Assembly (NCBI GenBank): GCA_029906195.1
Contig: JARWSJ010000001.1
Location: 310,001 to 374,000 of the forward strand
DNA: 64,000 bases
Source: Chitinophagaceae bacterium 26-R-25
Lineage (GTDB): Bacteria > Bacteroidota > Bacteroidia > Chitinophagales > Chitinophagaceae
Direction of reading: 5' to 3'
Shown: in pieces, positions 55,065 through 63,020 of the stretch
Numbering within the stretch: the first letter of the stretch is position 1
Layout of the letters: every line of letters starts with the position of its first letter
Position numbers and translations under genes: made by a program
The notes under the pieces: model-generated
Told to the model about the DNA's origin: nothing
The model's input: the letters and a program-made list of their open reading frames with translations, nothing else
Databases searched by the model: none

Positions 55065-55769
55065 ATGACAGAGCAAAAGCATAGTATCAATTGGGTTACT
55101 TTTTTACTCGCATGGGTTGCGGGTTTTTGTGACACCGCCACATTTGTTTCCGGCGATTCAATATTTTCTGCGCATGTGACGGGCAACTTCATTGTATTTG
55201 CGGCCCAAATTGTTAGTAACAGTTTTAACCCTGCAGGCTGGTTAAAATTATTAACCTTCCCGGTTTTTGTATTTGCCGTAATGATTGGCGGATGGTTGGC
55301 CGAAGACCCCCAGCGTAAATACAAATTATTAGTGGTAGAAGGGATACTGTTGATGTTGTGTGGCATTACGGCCATGTTACTGCCAATGCTTAGTGGTGAA
55401 TTCGAAAAAACGTTGATGTACATTGTCGTCATGAGTACAGTACTTGCCATGGGCTTGCAAAATGCTTTTGGGCGTTTATTTGCGAAGGAAACACATGGCC
55501 CAACGACAATGATGACGGGCAACGTAACACAGGCATCCCTGGATTTAGGAAACCTGGTACGTAAAGGTTTTGCCAACGGCATCACATCGACTGATAGTTT
55601 ACGGAAACTTTCTGTAACGATTGGAGGCTTCCTCGCCGGATGTATAATTGGTGCGTTATTTGCTAAATGGCTCGGGCTTAGTGCTATAATTATGCCCGGT
55701 GTTGCAATTATAATCTGCTATCTGAATGGAGAAGCTGCCAATTCTAAATCGGACAATGACAAAGCATAA
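55065..55769 (+). CDS. YoaK/DUF1275-family membrane protein
   Basis: A 234-residue membrane protein with about six segments. WVTFLLAWVAGFCDTATFVSGDSIFSAHVTGN is quoted only in part here as GFCDTATFV and HVTGNF; together with TTMMTGNVTQASLDL they are the paired hallmarks of the YoaK (DUF1275) family. Function is unknown; it may move a small solute. It overlaps the histidine-kinase gene by 14 bases, so translation is likely coupled. Confidence 0.88.
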   Translation: MTEQKHSINWVTFLLAWVAGFCDTATFVSGDSIFSAHVTGNFIVFAAQIVSNSFNPAGWLKLLTFPVFVFAVMIGGWLAEDPQRKYKLLVVEGILLMLCGITAMLLPMLSGEFEKTLMYIVVMSTVLAMGLQNAFGRLFAKETHGPTTMMTGNVTQASLDLGNLVRKGFANGITSTDSLRKLSVTIGGFLAGCIIGALFAKWLGLSAIIMPGVAIIICYLNGEAANSKSDNDKA

Positions 55770-58035
55770 ATATAGACATAGTAGTGGTAGCGTACATTTA
55801 TCAATGGTGTTAATAATACTGTTCCCTTTTGTTGCAAAAGCACAGTCTGAGCCGAACATTGAAAATTTGAATCGGTTGTTAACCACCAGGAATGCAGATA
55901 CTTCAACGATCAGTAAATTGGAGCAGGCCGGAGAATTTTTTCTTTATAAACCCGGTGCCTTTAACTCCGATATGGAAATGGTGCACCGCTTCGCGGAGAA
56001 GATGGAAAATGCAAGTTTACAAATCAATTTTTTGCAAGGTGTTGCAAGAAGTAAACTCCTGCATGCAAAGGCTTACCGCGAAGCAGGTGATACTAATAAA
56101 GGCAGGCAAATTTGCGAAGAGGCAATCGCTATATTCAATGTTTGTGGAACACCCGAGTTGCAAGCTCAGGCTTTAATTGAACTTGGTGGAACGTATTCCA
56201 ATTCCAGAGAGGACCTTCCGCGTAAAATAGATCTTTACAAGCGGGGGGTAACCATCTATCACCGTTTAGGTAAGAAGTCGTCGGAAGCACAGATCAATGA
56301 GTTTGTTGGCGAACTATTACAACTTGAAGGCAAGTATGCAGAATCACTGACACTGTTGCAGGAAGTGTTATCGCTTTACCAATCGCAAGGTTATTCAAGG
56401 CTTCATGGTATTTATTCACTTATGGGTGAAAACTATCACAAGCAGGGCGATTTTGTAGCGTCCCTTAGATACAATCTTATGGCGGTGGATGTGGGAGAAA
56501 AAGTGCACGAGACCGGCCCCTTGATGGCAACCGTATACAACCGGATTGGTATTAACTACTACGGCATTCAATACTTTGACCAGGCGCTCAGGTACTTTAA
56601 CAAGGCACTAGAAAATGCACGTGTCAACAAGGACACTTCTACCATTACAACAATGCTGGAAAATATGGCTGACGCCTTTCGCGGAAAAAAGATGTATAGA
56701 CAGAGTTTGCACGCACTGACAACCGTGGCCAAATACGGGAAAGAATCGGATGGTGAAAGCAGGCTCCAGGAATACATTACTTATTTAAAAAATTACCTGG
56801 CCTTAAAGGAATATCACAACGCGGAACCATATTATAAAAAGCTGCTGGCAATTTATCAACAGCACAAACTATCTATTTCGATAACACAGGTTGTCCGGTT
56901 GACACTTGTCGATTATTTACAAGAAACCGGGCATTTTGATGAAACCTTACCCTTGTTTCGTTCATTTGAACAGGATAAAAAACTGGCGCCCATTTCACTT
57001 AACAGGCGTATCGAATCTGAATATCTTTTTTTTCGGACAGATTCGGCTTTAGGTAACCTGTCTTCCGCCATTAACCACTACCAGGCATACAAAATGCTTT
57101 CCGATTCATTAACAAGCCTGAGCCAGGCGCGTCAATTGGGTGTGCTGCAGTTACAATTTGAAACAGAGCAAAAAGATAAAAACATAGAATTGCTCACTCA
57201 GAAGAGTAAACTACAGGAAGTATCTCTTCATGAGGAAAGGACATTTCGCAACGTTTTTGTAGTTGGCGTAGGCATGTTGCTCATATTTTCAGCGCTCATG
57301 TACAATCGCTACAGGCTGAAGAAACGCTCAAACATGGATCTTGAAAAAAAACAGAAGGAAATTAACGAGCAAAACCAGGTTCTGAAAAAATTGTTAGATG
57401 AAAAAGAATGGCTGGTAAAAGAAGTGCACCACCGGGTTAAGAATAATTTACAGATTGTCATCAGCCTGCTCAATACGCAGTCAGAATATTTAGATAATGG
57501 AGATGCTATCGCAGCTATCCGTAATAGCCAGCATCGCATGTATGCCATGTCGCTCATTCACCAGCGCCTCTACCAGGTGGAGAATTTAGGTAAGATTGAT
57601 ATGGAATGGTACGTAAGGGAGTTGATCAACTACATGAAAGATTCCTTTGAGGGAACAAACAATATCCAGTTTATTGTAAACACTACCTCCATCTGCCTCG
57701 ATTCGTCACAGGCAGTACCAGTCGGCCTTATTATCAATGAGGCGGTAACCAATGCAGTCAAATATGCATTTCCCCGTGGCAGACGGGGTTGTATCGACGT
57801 TTCACTGCTGCCCGCGACAGAGGGTAACTGCCTGCTATGCATTATGGATAATGGAGTGGGGTTACCGGACGGGTATGATGTTACCGAAAGTTCATCGCTT
57901 GGCATGAGCCTGATGCATGGCCTTGCTGACCAGCTTGAAGGAACACTACACGTTAGCTCCGACAACCGGGGTGTATGCATTACACTGGATTTTAGATGTA
58001 GATTTTTAAATTCAGATACCAACGAAATAAATTAA
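55756..58035 (+). CDS. Sensor histidine kinase with TPR sensor region (HisKA_2)
   Basis: A 759-residue kinase: signal peptide/anchor (HLSMVLIILFPFVAKAQ), about ten TPR-like repeats in the periplasm (40-490), a membrane helix (FVVGVGMLLIFSALMYN), a coiled coil and a HisKA_2 domain with phospho-acceptor His in VKEVHHRVKNNLQIV, then a GHKL ATPase domain (INEAVTNAVKYAF, IMDNGVGLPDG, LGMSLMHGLADQL). The start at MTKHKYRH is preferred; an ATG 30 bases earlier lies further inside the YoaK gene. Its stop is 3 bases before the sigma54 response regulator, so they form the two-component pair of the operon. Confidence 0.93.
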   Translation: MTKHKYRHSSGSVHLSMVLIILFPFVAKAQSEPNIENLNRLLTTRNADTSTISKLEQAGEFFLYKPGAFNSDMEMVHRFAEKMENASLQINFLQGVARSKLLHAKAYREAGDTNKGRQICEEAIAIFNVCGTPELQAQALIELGGTYSNSREDLPRKIDLYKRGVTIYHRLGKKSSEAQINEFVGELLQLEGKYAESLTLLQEVLSLYQSQGYSRLHGIYSLMGENYHKQGDFVASLRYNLMAVDVGEKVHETGPLMATVYNRIGINYYGIQYFDQALRYFNKALENARVNKDTSTITTMLENMADAFRGKKMYRQSLHALTTVAKYGKESDGESRLQEYITYLKNYLALKEYHNAEPYYKKLLAIYQQHKLSISITQVVRLTLVDYLQETGHFDETLPLFRSFEQDKKLAPISLNRRIESEYLFFRTDSALGNLSSAINHYQAYKMLSDSLTSLSQARQLGVLQLQFETEQKDKNIELLTQKSKLQEVSLHEERTFRNVFVVGVGMLLIFSALMYNRYRLKKRSNMDLEKKQKEINEQNQVLKKLLDEKEWLVKEVHHRVKNNLQIVISLLNTQSEYLDNGDAIAAIRNSQHRMYAMSLIHQRLYQVENLGKIDMEWYVRELINYMKDSFEGTNNIQFIVNTTSICLDSSQAVPVGLIINEAVTNAVKYAFPRGRRGCIDVSLLPATEGNCLLCIMDNGVGLPDGYDVTESSSLGMSLMHGLADQLEGTLHVSSDNRGVCITLDFRCRFLNSDTNEIN

Positions 58036-58038
58036 GCA

Positions 58039-59400
58039 ATGTCACAAGGCAAAATATTAATAGTAGAAGATGAATTTATTGTTGCCAATGATTTACGCAT
58101 CATATTGGTAAAGGCCGGTTATACGGTATGTGGCATTGCCTCATCGGTTGAAGGTGCCCGCAAATTGATCGAAACCAAAAAACCGGATTGGGTATTATTA
58201 GACATTACGCTGAAAACGCCGCTTTCCGGTATTGAACTAGGCAAGGAACTTTCTGAACAGAAAAAACCCTTCCTGTACATCTCTGCAAATACCAGTCAGA
58301 GTGTACTTGCAGAAGCTAAGGCAACACAGCCATATGGGTTTCTTGTTAAACCCTTCCGGGAAAAGGACCTGCTGGTGATGCTGGATATTGCGCGCTACCG
58401 CCATGACGTTGAAACGGGAACCATTCCAATACAGGAAAAACCGGATGCAGGCAACAAAGATTTTTCTGAAATCGTAGGCAGGGGTCCCGCGGTCATGAAA
58501 GCGCTGAGCAAAATAAGGACGGTCGCACCTACAAACACTTCAGTGTTATTGCTTGGCGAAAGCGGTACCGGTAAAGAGCGTTTCGCCCAGTCTATTCACA
58601 GGCATTCACCCCGGAGCGGTAACATCCTTGTAATCGTTAACTGCGCCGCGTTGCCATTGTCTTTGTTGGAATCAGAGTTGTTTGGCCATGAAAAAGGGGC
58701 GTTCACCGGAGCCAGTCAAAAGCGGACAGGCAAATTCCAAATGGCAGATAAAGGGACCATTTTTCTGGACGAGATCGGGGAACTGCCGCTTGACGCACAG
58801 GCAAAATTATTGCGCGTATTACAGGAGAAAGAAGTGCAGCGTGTAGGCAGCGATGTAGTTGAAAAAGTGGATGTACGCATCATCGCAGCGACCAACCGCA
58901 ACCTTGAAAAAGAAGTAGCAGAAGGCAGGTTCAGGTTGGATCTGTATTACCGGCTCAATGTCTTCCCGATTGATCTGCCCCCTTTGCGTGAACGCACGGA
59001 AGACATCGAACCATTGATGCAACATTTCCTGGTCAAATTTTCAAAACTGACCGGTAAACCAACTCCTCGTGTCAGTGCCGATATAATGGAAGCGTTACTG
59101 AGGTATAAGTGGCCGGGCAACATACGGCAACTGGAGCATATGGTGGAGCGTATCGTGCTAATGGCAGGTGGAGCCGACGTTACCGAGTTTGAGTTACCCT
59201 TCGAACATGAAATCAGCAGGCCACAGAATAGTGATTTCGAAACCATGGAAGAGATGGAGCGCAATCATATCATGCGCGCTTTGCAGCTTAGCAAAGGTCG
59301 GGTAGCAGGCAAGGGTGGTGCGGCAGAACTCCTGGGTATGCCGGCCCAGACTGTTTATTCCAGGATGAAACGCCTTGGTATTTCATCAACATACAAGTAA
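58039..59400 (+). CDS. Sigma54-dependent response regulator (NtrC type)
   Basis: A 453-residue response regulator. The receiver domain (1-125) has acidic DE at 11-12, phospho-acceptor Asp55 in WVLLDITL and Lys in FLVKPF. The AAA+ domain has GESGTGKE, the sigma54 loop GAFTGA and Walker B TIFLDE. The C-terminal helix-turn-helix reads GGAAELLGMPAQTVYSRMKRLGI. It should answer the histidine kinase encoded just before and activate a sigma54 promoter. Its AAA+ domain is clearly related to that of the activator at 47539 but carries the canonical GAFTGA. Whether it binds the same palindrome is open. Confidence 0.94.
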   Translation: MSQGKILIVEDEFIVANDLRIILVKAGYTVCGIASSVEGARKLIETKKPDWVLLDITLKTPLSGIELGKELSEQKKPFLYISANTSQSVLAEAKATQPYGFLVKPFREKDLLVMLDIARYRHDVETGTIPIQEKPDAGNKDFSEIVGRGPAVMKALSKIRTVAPTNTSVLLLGESGTGKERFAQSIHRHSPRSGNILVIVNCAALPLSLLESELFGHEKGAFTGASQKRTGKFQMADKGTIFLDEIGELPLDAQAKLLRVLQEKEVQRVGSDVVEKVDVRIIAATNRNLEKEVAEGRFRLDLYYRLNVFPIDLPPLRERTEDIEPLMQHFLVKFSKLTGKPTPRVSADIMEALLRYKWPGNIRQLEHMVERIVLMAGGADVTEFELPFEHEISRPQNSDFETMEEMERNHIMRALQLSKGRVAGKGGAAELLGMPAQTVYSRMKRLGISSTYK

Positions 59401-59442
59401 CAATCTTACAAAGTTTTCGCATTGTCAAAAACCCATGATCAA

Positions 59443-60081
59443 ATGGAAAAAGAAACATCGAGAATAGAGGCTTTTAGCGACGCCGTTTTTGCAATCGCCA
59501 TCACACTGCTTGTGCTTGACCTGCATGTACCCATGCGTGATTCAATGAATGACAGCATTGGGTTGTACAAAACGCTGGCATTGCAATGGCCCTCTTACCT
59601 GGCTTTCGGTCTTTCTTTTTTTAGCATTTACATTATGTGGGTTAATCATCATAAGTTATTCAAACAAATATATAAGCGCAACACAGCACTTATGTTTACC
59701 AATGGCCTCATCTTGTTTCTTGCCACCTGTATCTCATTTCCAACAGCCCTGCTAGCCGAATACTTTAACACGACTTACGCCGGCAAGGCAGCTACTTTGT
59801 ACACAGGCTTATTTGTATGCATCAACCTTGCGTTTAATCTTCTTTGGTGGACGGCCACAAGAGACCGGGCATTGTTAAGACCAGATATAACAGACAAAGC
59901 CATTCTTGAAATCAAACGCAATTATCAATATGGTCTTCCTGTACATCTGCTGGCTTGCGCATTGTCTTTCTTTTTACCGGTTGTAGCCCTATTGATATGC
60001 GCATGTTTATGGACTTACTGGGCCTTTACTTCCGGCAAGTTGGAACTCAGCATCCAACCCAAACAACCAAACAAACCTTGA
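59443..60081 (+). CDS. TMEM175-family potassium channel-like protein (DUF1211)
   Basis: A 212-residue membrane protein with about six segments and the family's hallmark RIEAFSDAVFAIAITLLVLD near the N-terminus (R-x-x-x-F-S-D). Bacterial TMEM175 proteins are potassium channels (family knowledge); a second motif pattern is seen in the IMWVNHHKLF helix. A TTG frame 21 bases earlier is open, but the ATG used gives a normal start. It follows the response-regulator stop by 42 bases and probably belongs to the transcript. Confidence 0.88.
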   Translation: MEKETSRIEAFSDAVFAIAITLLVLDLHVPMRDSMNDSIGLYKTLALQWPSYLAFGLSFFSIYIMWVNHHKLFKQIYKRNTALMFTNGLILFLATCISFPTALLAEYFNTTYAGKAATLYTGLFVCINLAFNLLWWTATRDRALLRPDITDKAILEIKRNYQYGLPVHLLACALSFFLPVVALLICACLWTYWAFTSGKLELSIQPKQPNKP

Positions 60082-60130
60082 TTACCGAATACAAACCATT
60101 CTTAATTATTCACCAGTTAAATTAAAAAAC

Positions 60131-60952
60131 ATGAACAAGATTACAGTAAAAGACGGAACAGAAATTTATTACAAAGATTGGGGAACAGGCCAGCCTTTGG
60201 TTTTCCATCATGGATGGCCACTGTGCAGCGATGATTGGGATGGCCAGATGATTTTCTTTTTAAACAAAGGCTATAGGGTGATTGCCCTTGACCGCAGGGG
60301 ACATGGCAGGTCGAGCCAAACAGCGATTGGCCACGACATGGAGACCTATGCATCAGACGTTGCAGCGCTCACTGAAGCACTTGATCTTAAAAATGCAGTG
60401 CATATCGGACATTCAACGGGAGGTGGTGAAGTGATCCGCTACGCAGCTAAATACGGCAAGGGCCGGGTTGCAAAAGCCATTCTTGTAAGTGCCGTAACAC
60501 CCATCATGGTGCAAAATGAAAACAATCCGGACGGTGTTCCATTATCTGTGTTCGACGATATTCGCAATAGCACAGCTACAAACAGGCAACAATTCTTCCA
60601 GGATTTCACGATCCCTTTCTATGGTTATAATCGCGAAGGCGCTAAAATATCGCAGGGCGTTCGGGACAATTGGTGGCGCCAGGGCATGATGGGTGCCATA
60701 AAAGCACATTATGATTGCATCAAAGCATTTTCAGAAACAGATTTCACAGAAGACTTAAAAAGTGTAGATATTCCGGTGCTTGTTTTGCACGGAGAAGATG
60801 ACCAGATTGTTCCGTTTGCTATTTCAGGCGCTAAAGCTGTCAAGCTCTTAAAAAATGGCAAACTAATTTCTTATCCTGGCTTCCCACATGGTATGCCTAC
60901 TACAGAAGCGGCAACCATCAATGCAGACATCCTCGCTTTTATCCAGGGTTAG
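60131..60952 (+). CDS. Alpha/beta hydrolase, non-heme chloroperoxidase/arylesterase type
   Basis: A 273-residue alpha/beta hydrolase without signal peptide. LVFHHGWPLCSDDWDGQM holds the oxyanion HG and Trp, RRGHGRSSQ the loop, GHSTGGGE the nucleophile elbow with Ser95, LHGEDDQIVPF the acid and FPHGMPTTEA the His. The spelling GHSTGGGE with SxxT is usual in cofactor-free haloperoxidases/perhydrolases and arylesterases. It may form peracid or cleave esters; the natural substrate is unknown. Followed by a GC-rich hairpin terminator. Confidence 0.92.
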   Translation: MNKITVKDGTEIYYKDWGTGQPLVFHHGWPLCSDDWDGQMIFFLNKGYRVIALDRRGHGRSSQTAIGHDMETYASDVAALTEALDLKNAVHIGHSTGGGEVIRYAAKYGKGRVAKAILVSAVTPIMVQNENNPDGVPLSVFDDIRNSTATNRQQFFQDFTIPFYGYNREGAKISQGVRDNWWRQGMMGAIKAHYDCIKAFSETDFTEDLKSVDIPVLVLHGEDDQIVPFAISGAKAVKLLKNGKLISYPGFPHGMPTTEAATINADILAFIQG

Positions 60953-60992
60953 CCTAACTATGTTCACAACTAAGCCACATTAAGACACACGC

Positions 60993-61013
60993 GGCCCGGG
61001 TCACTCCCGGGCC
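60993..61013 (+). terminator. GC-rich hairpin terminator
   Basis: Perfect 8-bp stem GGCCCGGG/CCCGGGCC with 5-base loop TCACT and a short T-rich tail. It lies 41 bases after the hydrolase stop and probably closes the long operon. Confidence 0.7.
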
Positions 61014-61135
61014 TATTTGCTCCGATCTGAGTTGACAGCACGATAGCCCTTGATGACACAGCCTGCCAAACATTCCCGGGCCGGAGGTATATTAAATCCA
61101 ATTGGATATCTAATACTAAACAACGACGAAAAACG

Positions 61136-62275
61136 ATGAAAATAATCATTATTGGCGGCTCTATTGGCGGACTCGGTGCAGGCATTGCACTTCACTGCAA
61201 GGGCTATGACGTTGAAATCTATGAACGTTCTGCAAACCATATGCAGGACAGAGGGGCGGGCCTGGTCATTCAGCCGGATATGATGAACTATTTACAGGAG
61301 CACCATATATCAACAAAAGAAGTTTTTGGTGTTCCTGCTTATGAAAGGCAGGTGCTTAGCAGTAGTGGCACCCCTTCTCACACATTCCGGAACGACACCT
61401 CATTTACTTCCTGGAGCTACATCTGGCAGCAGCTTAAGGATTACTTCCCGAAAGACCGTTATTTTTTTGGGCACCAACTGGAGACGATAGATGAGAAAGA
61501 CAAACAGGTGACAGTGACTTTTGCCAATGGCATGAAAAAAACTGCAGACCTGGTTGTGGGTGCAGATGGTTACGGATCTGTAACAAGGGCACATTTTTTA
61601 CCCGGCTTGACACCCGCTTATGCTGGCTATGTTGCCTACCGTGGACTAATACCAGAGAATAAAATGACGGATGATGAAGTCGCGTTCTTTGAAAATAAAT
61701 TTTCCATTTATCCCTACAAGCATTCTCACTTGCTTTGTTACATGGTACCAGGAACAAAGGGGGAACTGAACAAAGGACAACGCTTGTACAATTGGGTTTG
61801 GTATCTCAATAAATCAACCCAGCAATTAGATGAAATTCTTACCGATAAGGATGGCCAAAAGCGACGTTATGCTGTGCCGACAGCCTTTCTTAGCAGTAAG
61901 TCCGTCGACGACCTGCATCAACTCGCCAATAGGGAACTGCCCCAGGTTTTAAAGGACAGGGTACATCAAACGGACAATCCTTTTGTGCAGGTAATTGTTG
62001 ATCTGGCGGTACCCAAAATGTATAGTGGACACATTGCATTACTCGGTGATGCCGCTTTTGTTGTAAGACCACATACCGCCTCCGGAACTGCCAAAGCCTA
62101 TCGCGATGCCATTGCACTTGCCAATTGCTTGTATTACCACAAAGACGATATTGACAAGGCACTGCCTCACTGGAATGATCTACGAATAAGAGAAGCATCT
62201 CATCTCGTTCAGTACGGCAAACAACTGGCACTAAGGAGTGGACTTGGAATAGATATTAATAGGACCGGAGTTTAA
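61136..62275 (+). CDS. FAD-dependent monooxygenase (salicylate-hydroxylase-like)
   Basis: A 379-residue flavoprotein monooxygenase. The FAD motif GGSIGGLGAG starts at residue 7, VVGADGYGSVTR is the second nucleotide motif, and HIALLGDAAFVVRPHTASGT with DAIALANCLYYH the third. The 62-residue insert usual for group A is short. It would hydroxylate an aromatic or related compound with NAD(P)H and oxygen. It starts 183 bases after the previous gene, with a palindrome TCCAATTGGA about 40 bases before it, and is followed after 60 bases by an ABM-domain gene, suggesting a small oxidation unit. Confidence 0.92.
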   Translation: MKIIIIGGSIGGLGAGIALHCKGYDVEIYERSANHMQDRGAGLVIQPDMMNYLQEHHISTKEVFGVPAYERQVLSSSGTPSHTFRNDTSFTSWSYIWQQLKDYFPKDRYFFGHQLETIDEKDKQVTVTFANGMKKTADLVVGADGYGSVTRAHFLPGLTPAYAGYVAYRGLIPENKMTDDEVAFFENKFSIYPYKHSHLLCYMVPGTKGELNKGQRLYNWVWYLNKSTQQLDEILTDKDGQKRRYAVPTAFLSSKSVDDLHQLANRELPQVLKDRVHQTDNPFVQVIVDLAVPKMYSGHIALLGDAAFVVRPHTASGTAKAYRDAIALANCLYYHKDDIDKALPHWNDLRIREASHLVQYGKQLALRSGLGIDINRTGV

Positions 62276-62335
62276 GTATTTGTAAATAAATTGTTTTAAA
62301 TAAACAGGAGCGTATACATTTTTAATTTCAGTGTT

Positions 62336-62887
62336 ATGGAAAAAGACGGAGCAACGGTAGTCATATCGCATCATATCATTGAAGGCAAACACCAGGAGTA
62401 TGAAAACTGGCTGAATGAGATAGGACCAATCGGCAGAAATGCTGTGGGGCATGTTGACTGGCAAATCATTCGCCCGATTCCCGGCCTGACTTATCAGTAC
62501 ACTGTCATTATCCGGTTTGACACAATAGATAACCTCAAGCTTTGGATGGAATCAAATGACAGAAAGCGATTAATCGAAAAAATCCGCCCATTATTGGAAA
62601 AGGAGGATAACTACTATATAAAAACCGGTTTGGATTTTTTGTTTACACCTGGAAATGATAAAACCAAACAACCTACACGTTGGAAACAATTTCTTGTAAC
62701 CTGGTCGGCCATTTATCCTTTATCCACCATTATTCCGTTGATTTTAATTCCGACGTTAAGAGCCCTGAAAGTTCCCTCCATGCGATTAATTGATTCGTTT
62801 TTCGTATCGGGTGTTATTGTGCTGCTGATGGTTTACCTGGTCATGCCACACTATACCAAATGGATTAAAAAATGGTTGTATAAATAA
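62336..62887 (+). CDS. Antibiotic-biosynthesis-monooxygenase (ABM) domain membrane protein
   Basis: A 183-residue protein: residues 5-100 form an ABM ferredoxin-like domain (VVISHHIIEGKHQEYENWL, GHVDWQIIRPIPGLTYQYTVI, FDTIDNLKLWMESND). The C-terminal part has two membrane helices (WSAIYPLSTIIPLILIPTL, VSGVIVLLMVYLVM). ABM domains bind quinone-like or heme-like compounds or act as cofactor-free oxygenases; this two-helix version is a known subgroup of unknown role. Follows the FAD monooxygenase and ends at a strong terminator. Confidence 0.88.
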   Translation: MEKDGATVVISHHIIEGKHQEYENWLNEIGPIGRNAVGHVDWQIIRPIPGLTYQYTVIIRFDTIDNLKLWMESNDRKRLIEKIRPLLEKEDNYYIKTGLDFLFTPGNDKTKQPTRWKQFLVTWSAIYPLSTIIPLILIPTLRALKVPSMRLIDSFFVSGVIVLLMVYLVMPHYTKWIKKWLYK

Positions 62888-62963
62888 CTTGAAGATGCCT
62901 GCAGACACCGCTTCTGAATTGGCGATTTGGGAATGCATCAAAAATTCGAACTGATAGATATGC

Positions 62964-63000
62964 AAATAAGGAAAGAGATGATTGATCTCTTTCCTTATTT
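62964..63000. terminator. Strong hairpin terminator
   Basis: Perfect 16-bp stem (AAATAAGGAAAGAGAT and complement) with a 5-base loop and a T-run on the plus strand. It ends the FAD monooxygenase/ABM transcript and, on the minus strand, the phosphoesterase gene. Confidence 0.9.
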
Positions 63001-63020
63001 TTTTAAAGCTTTGCCTGTGT

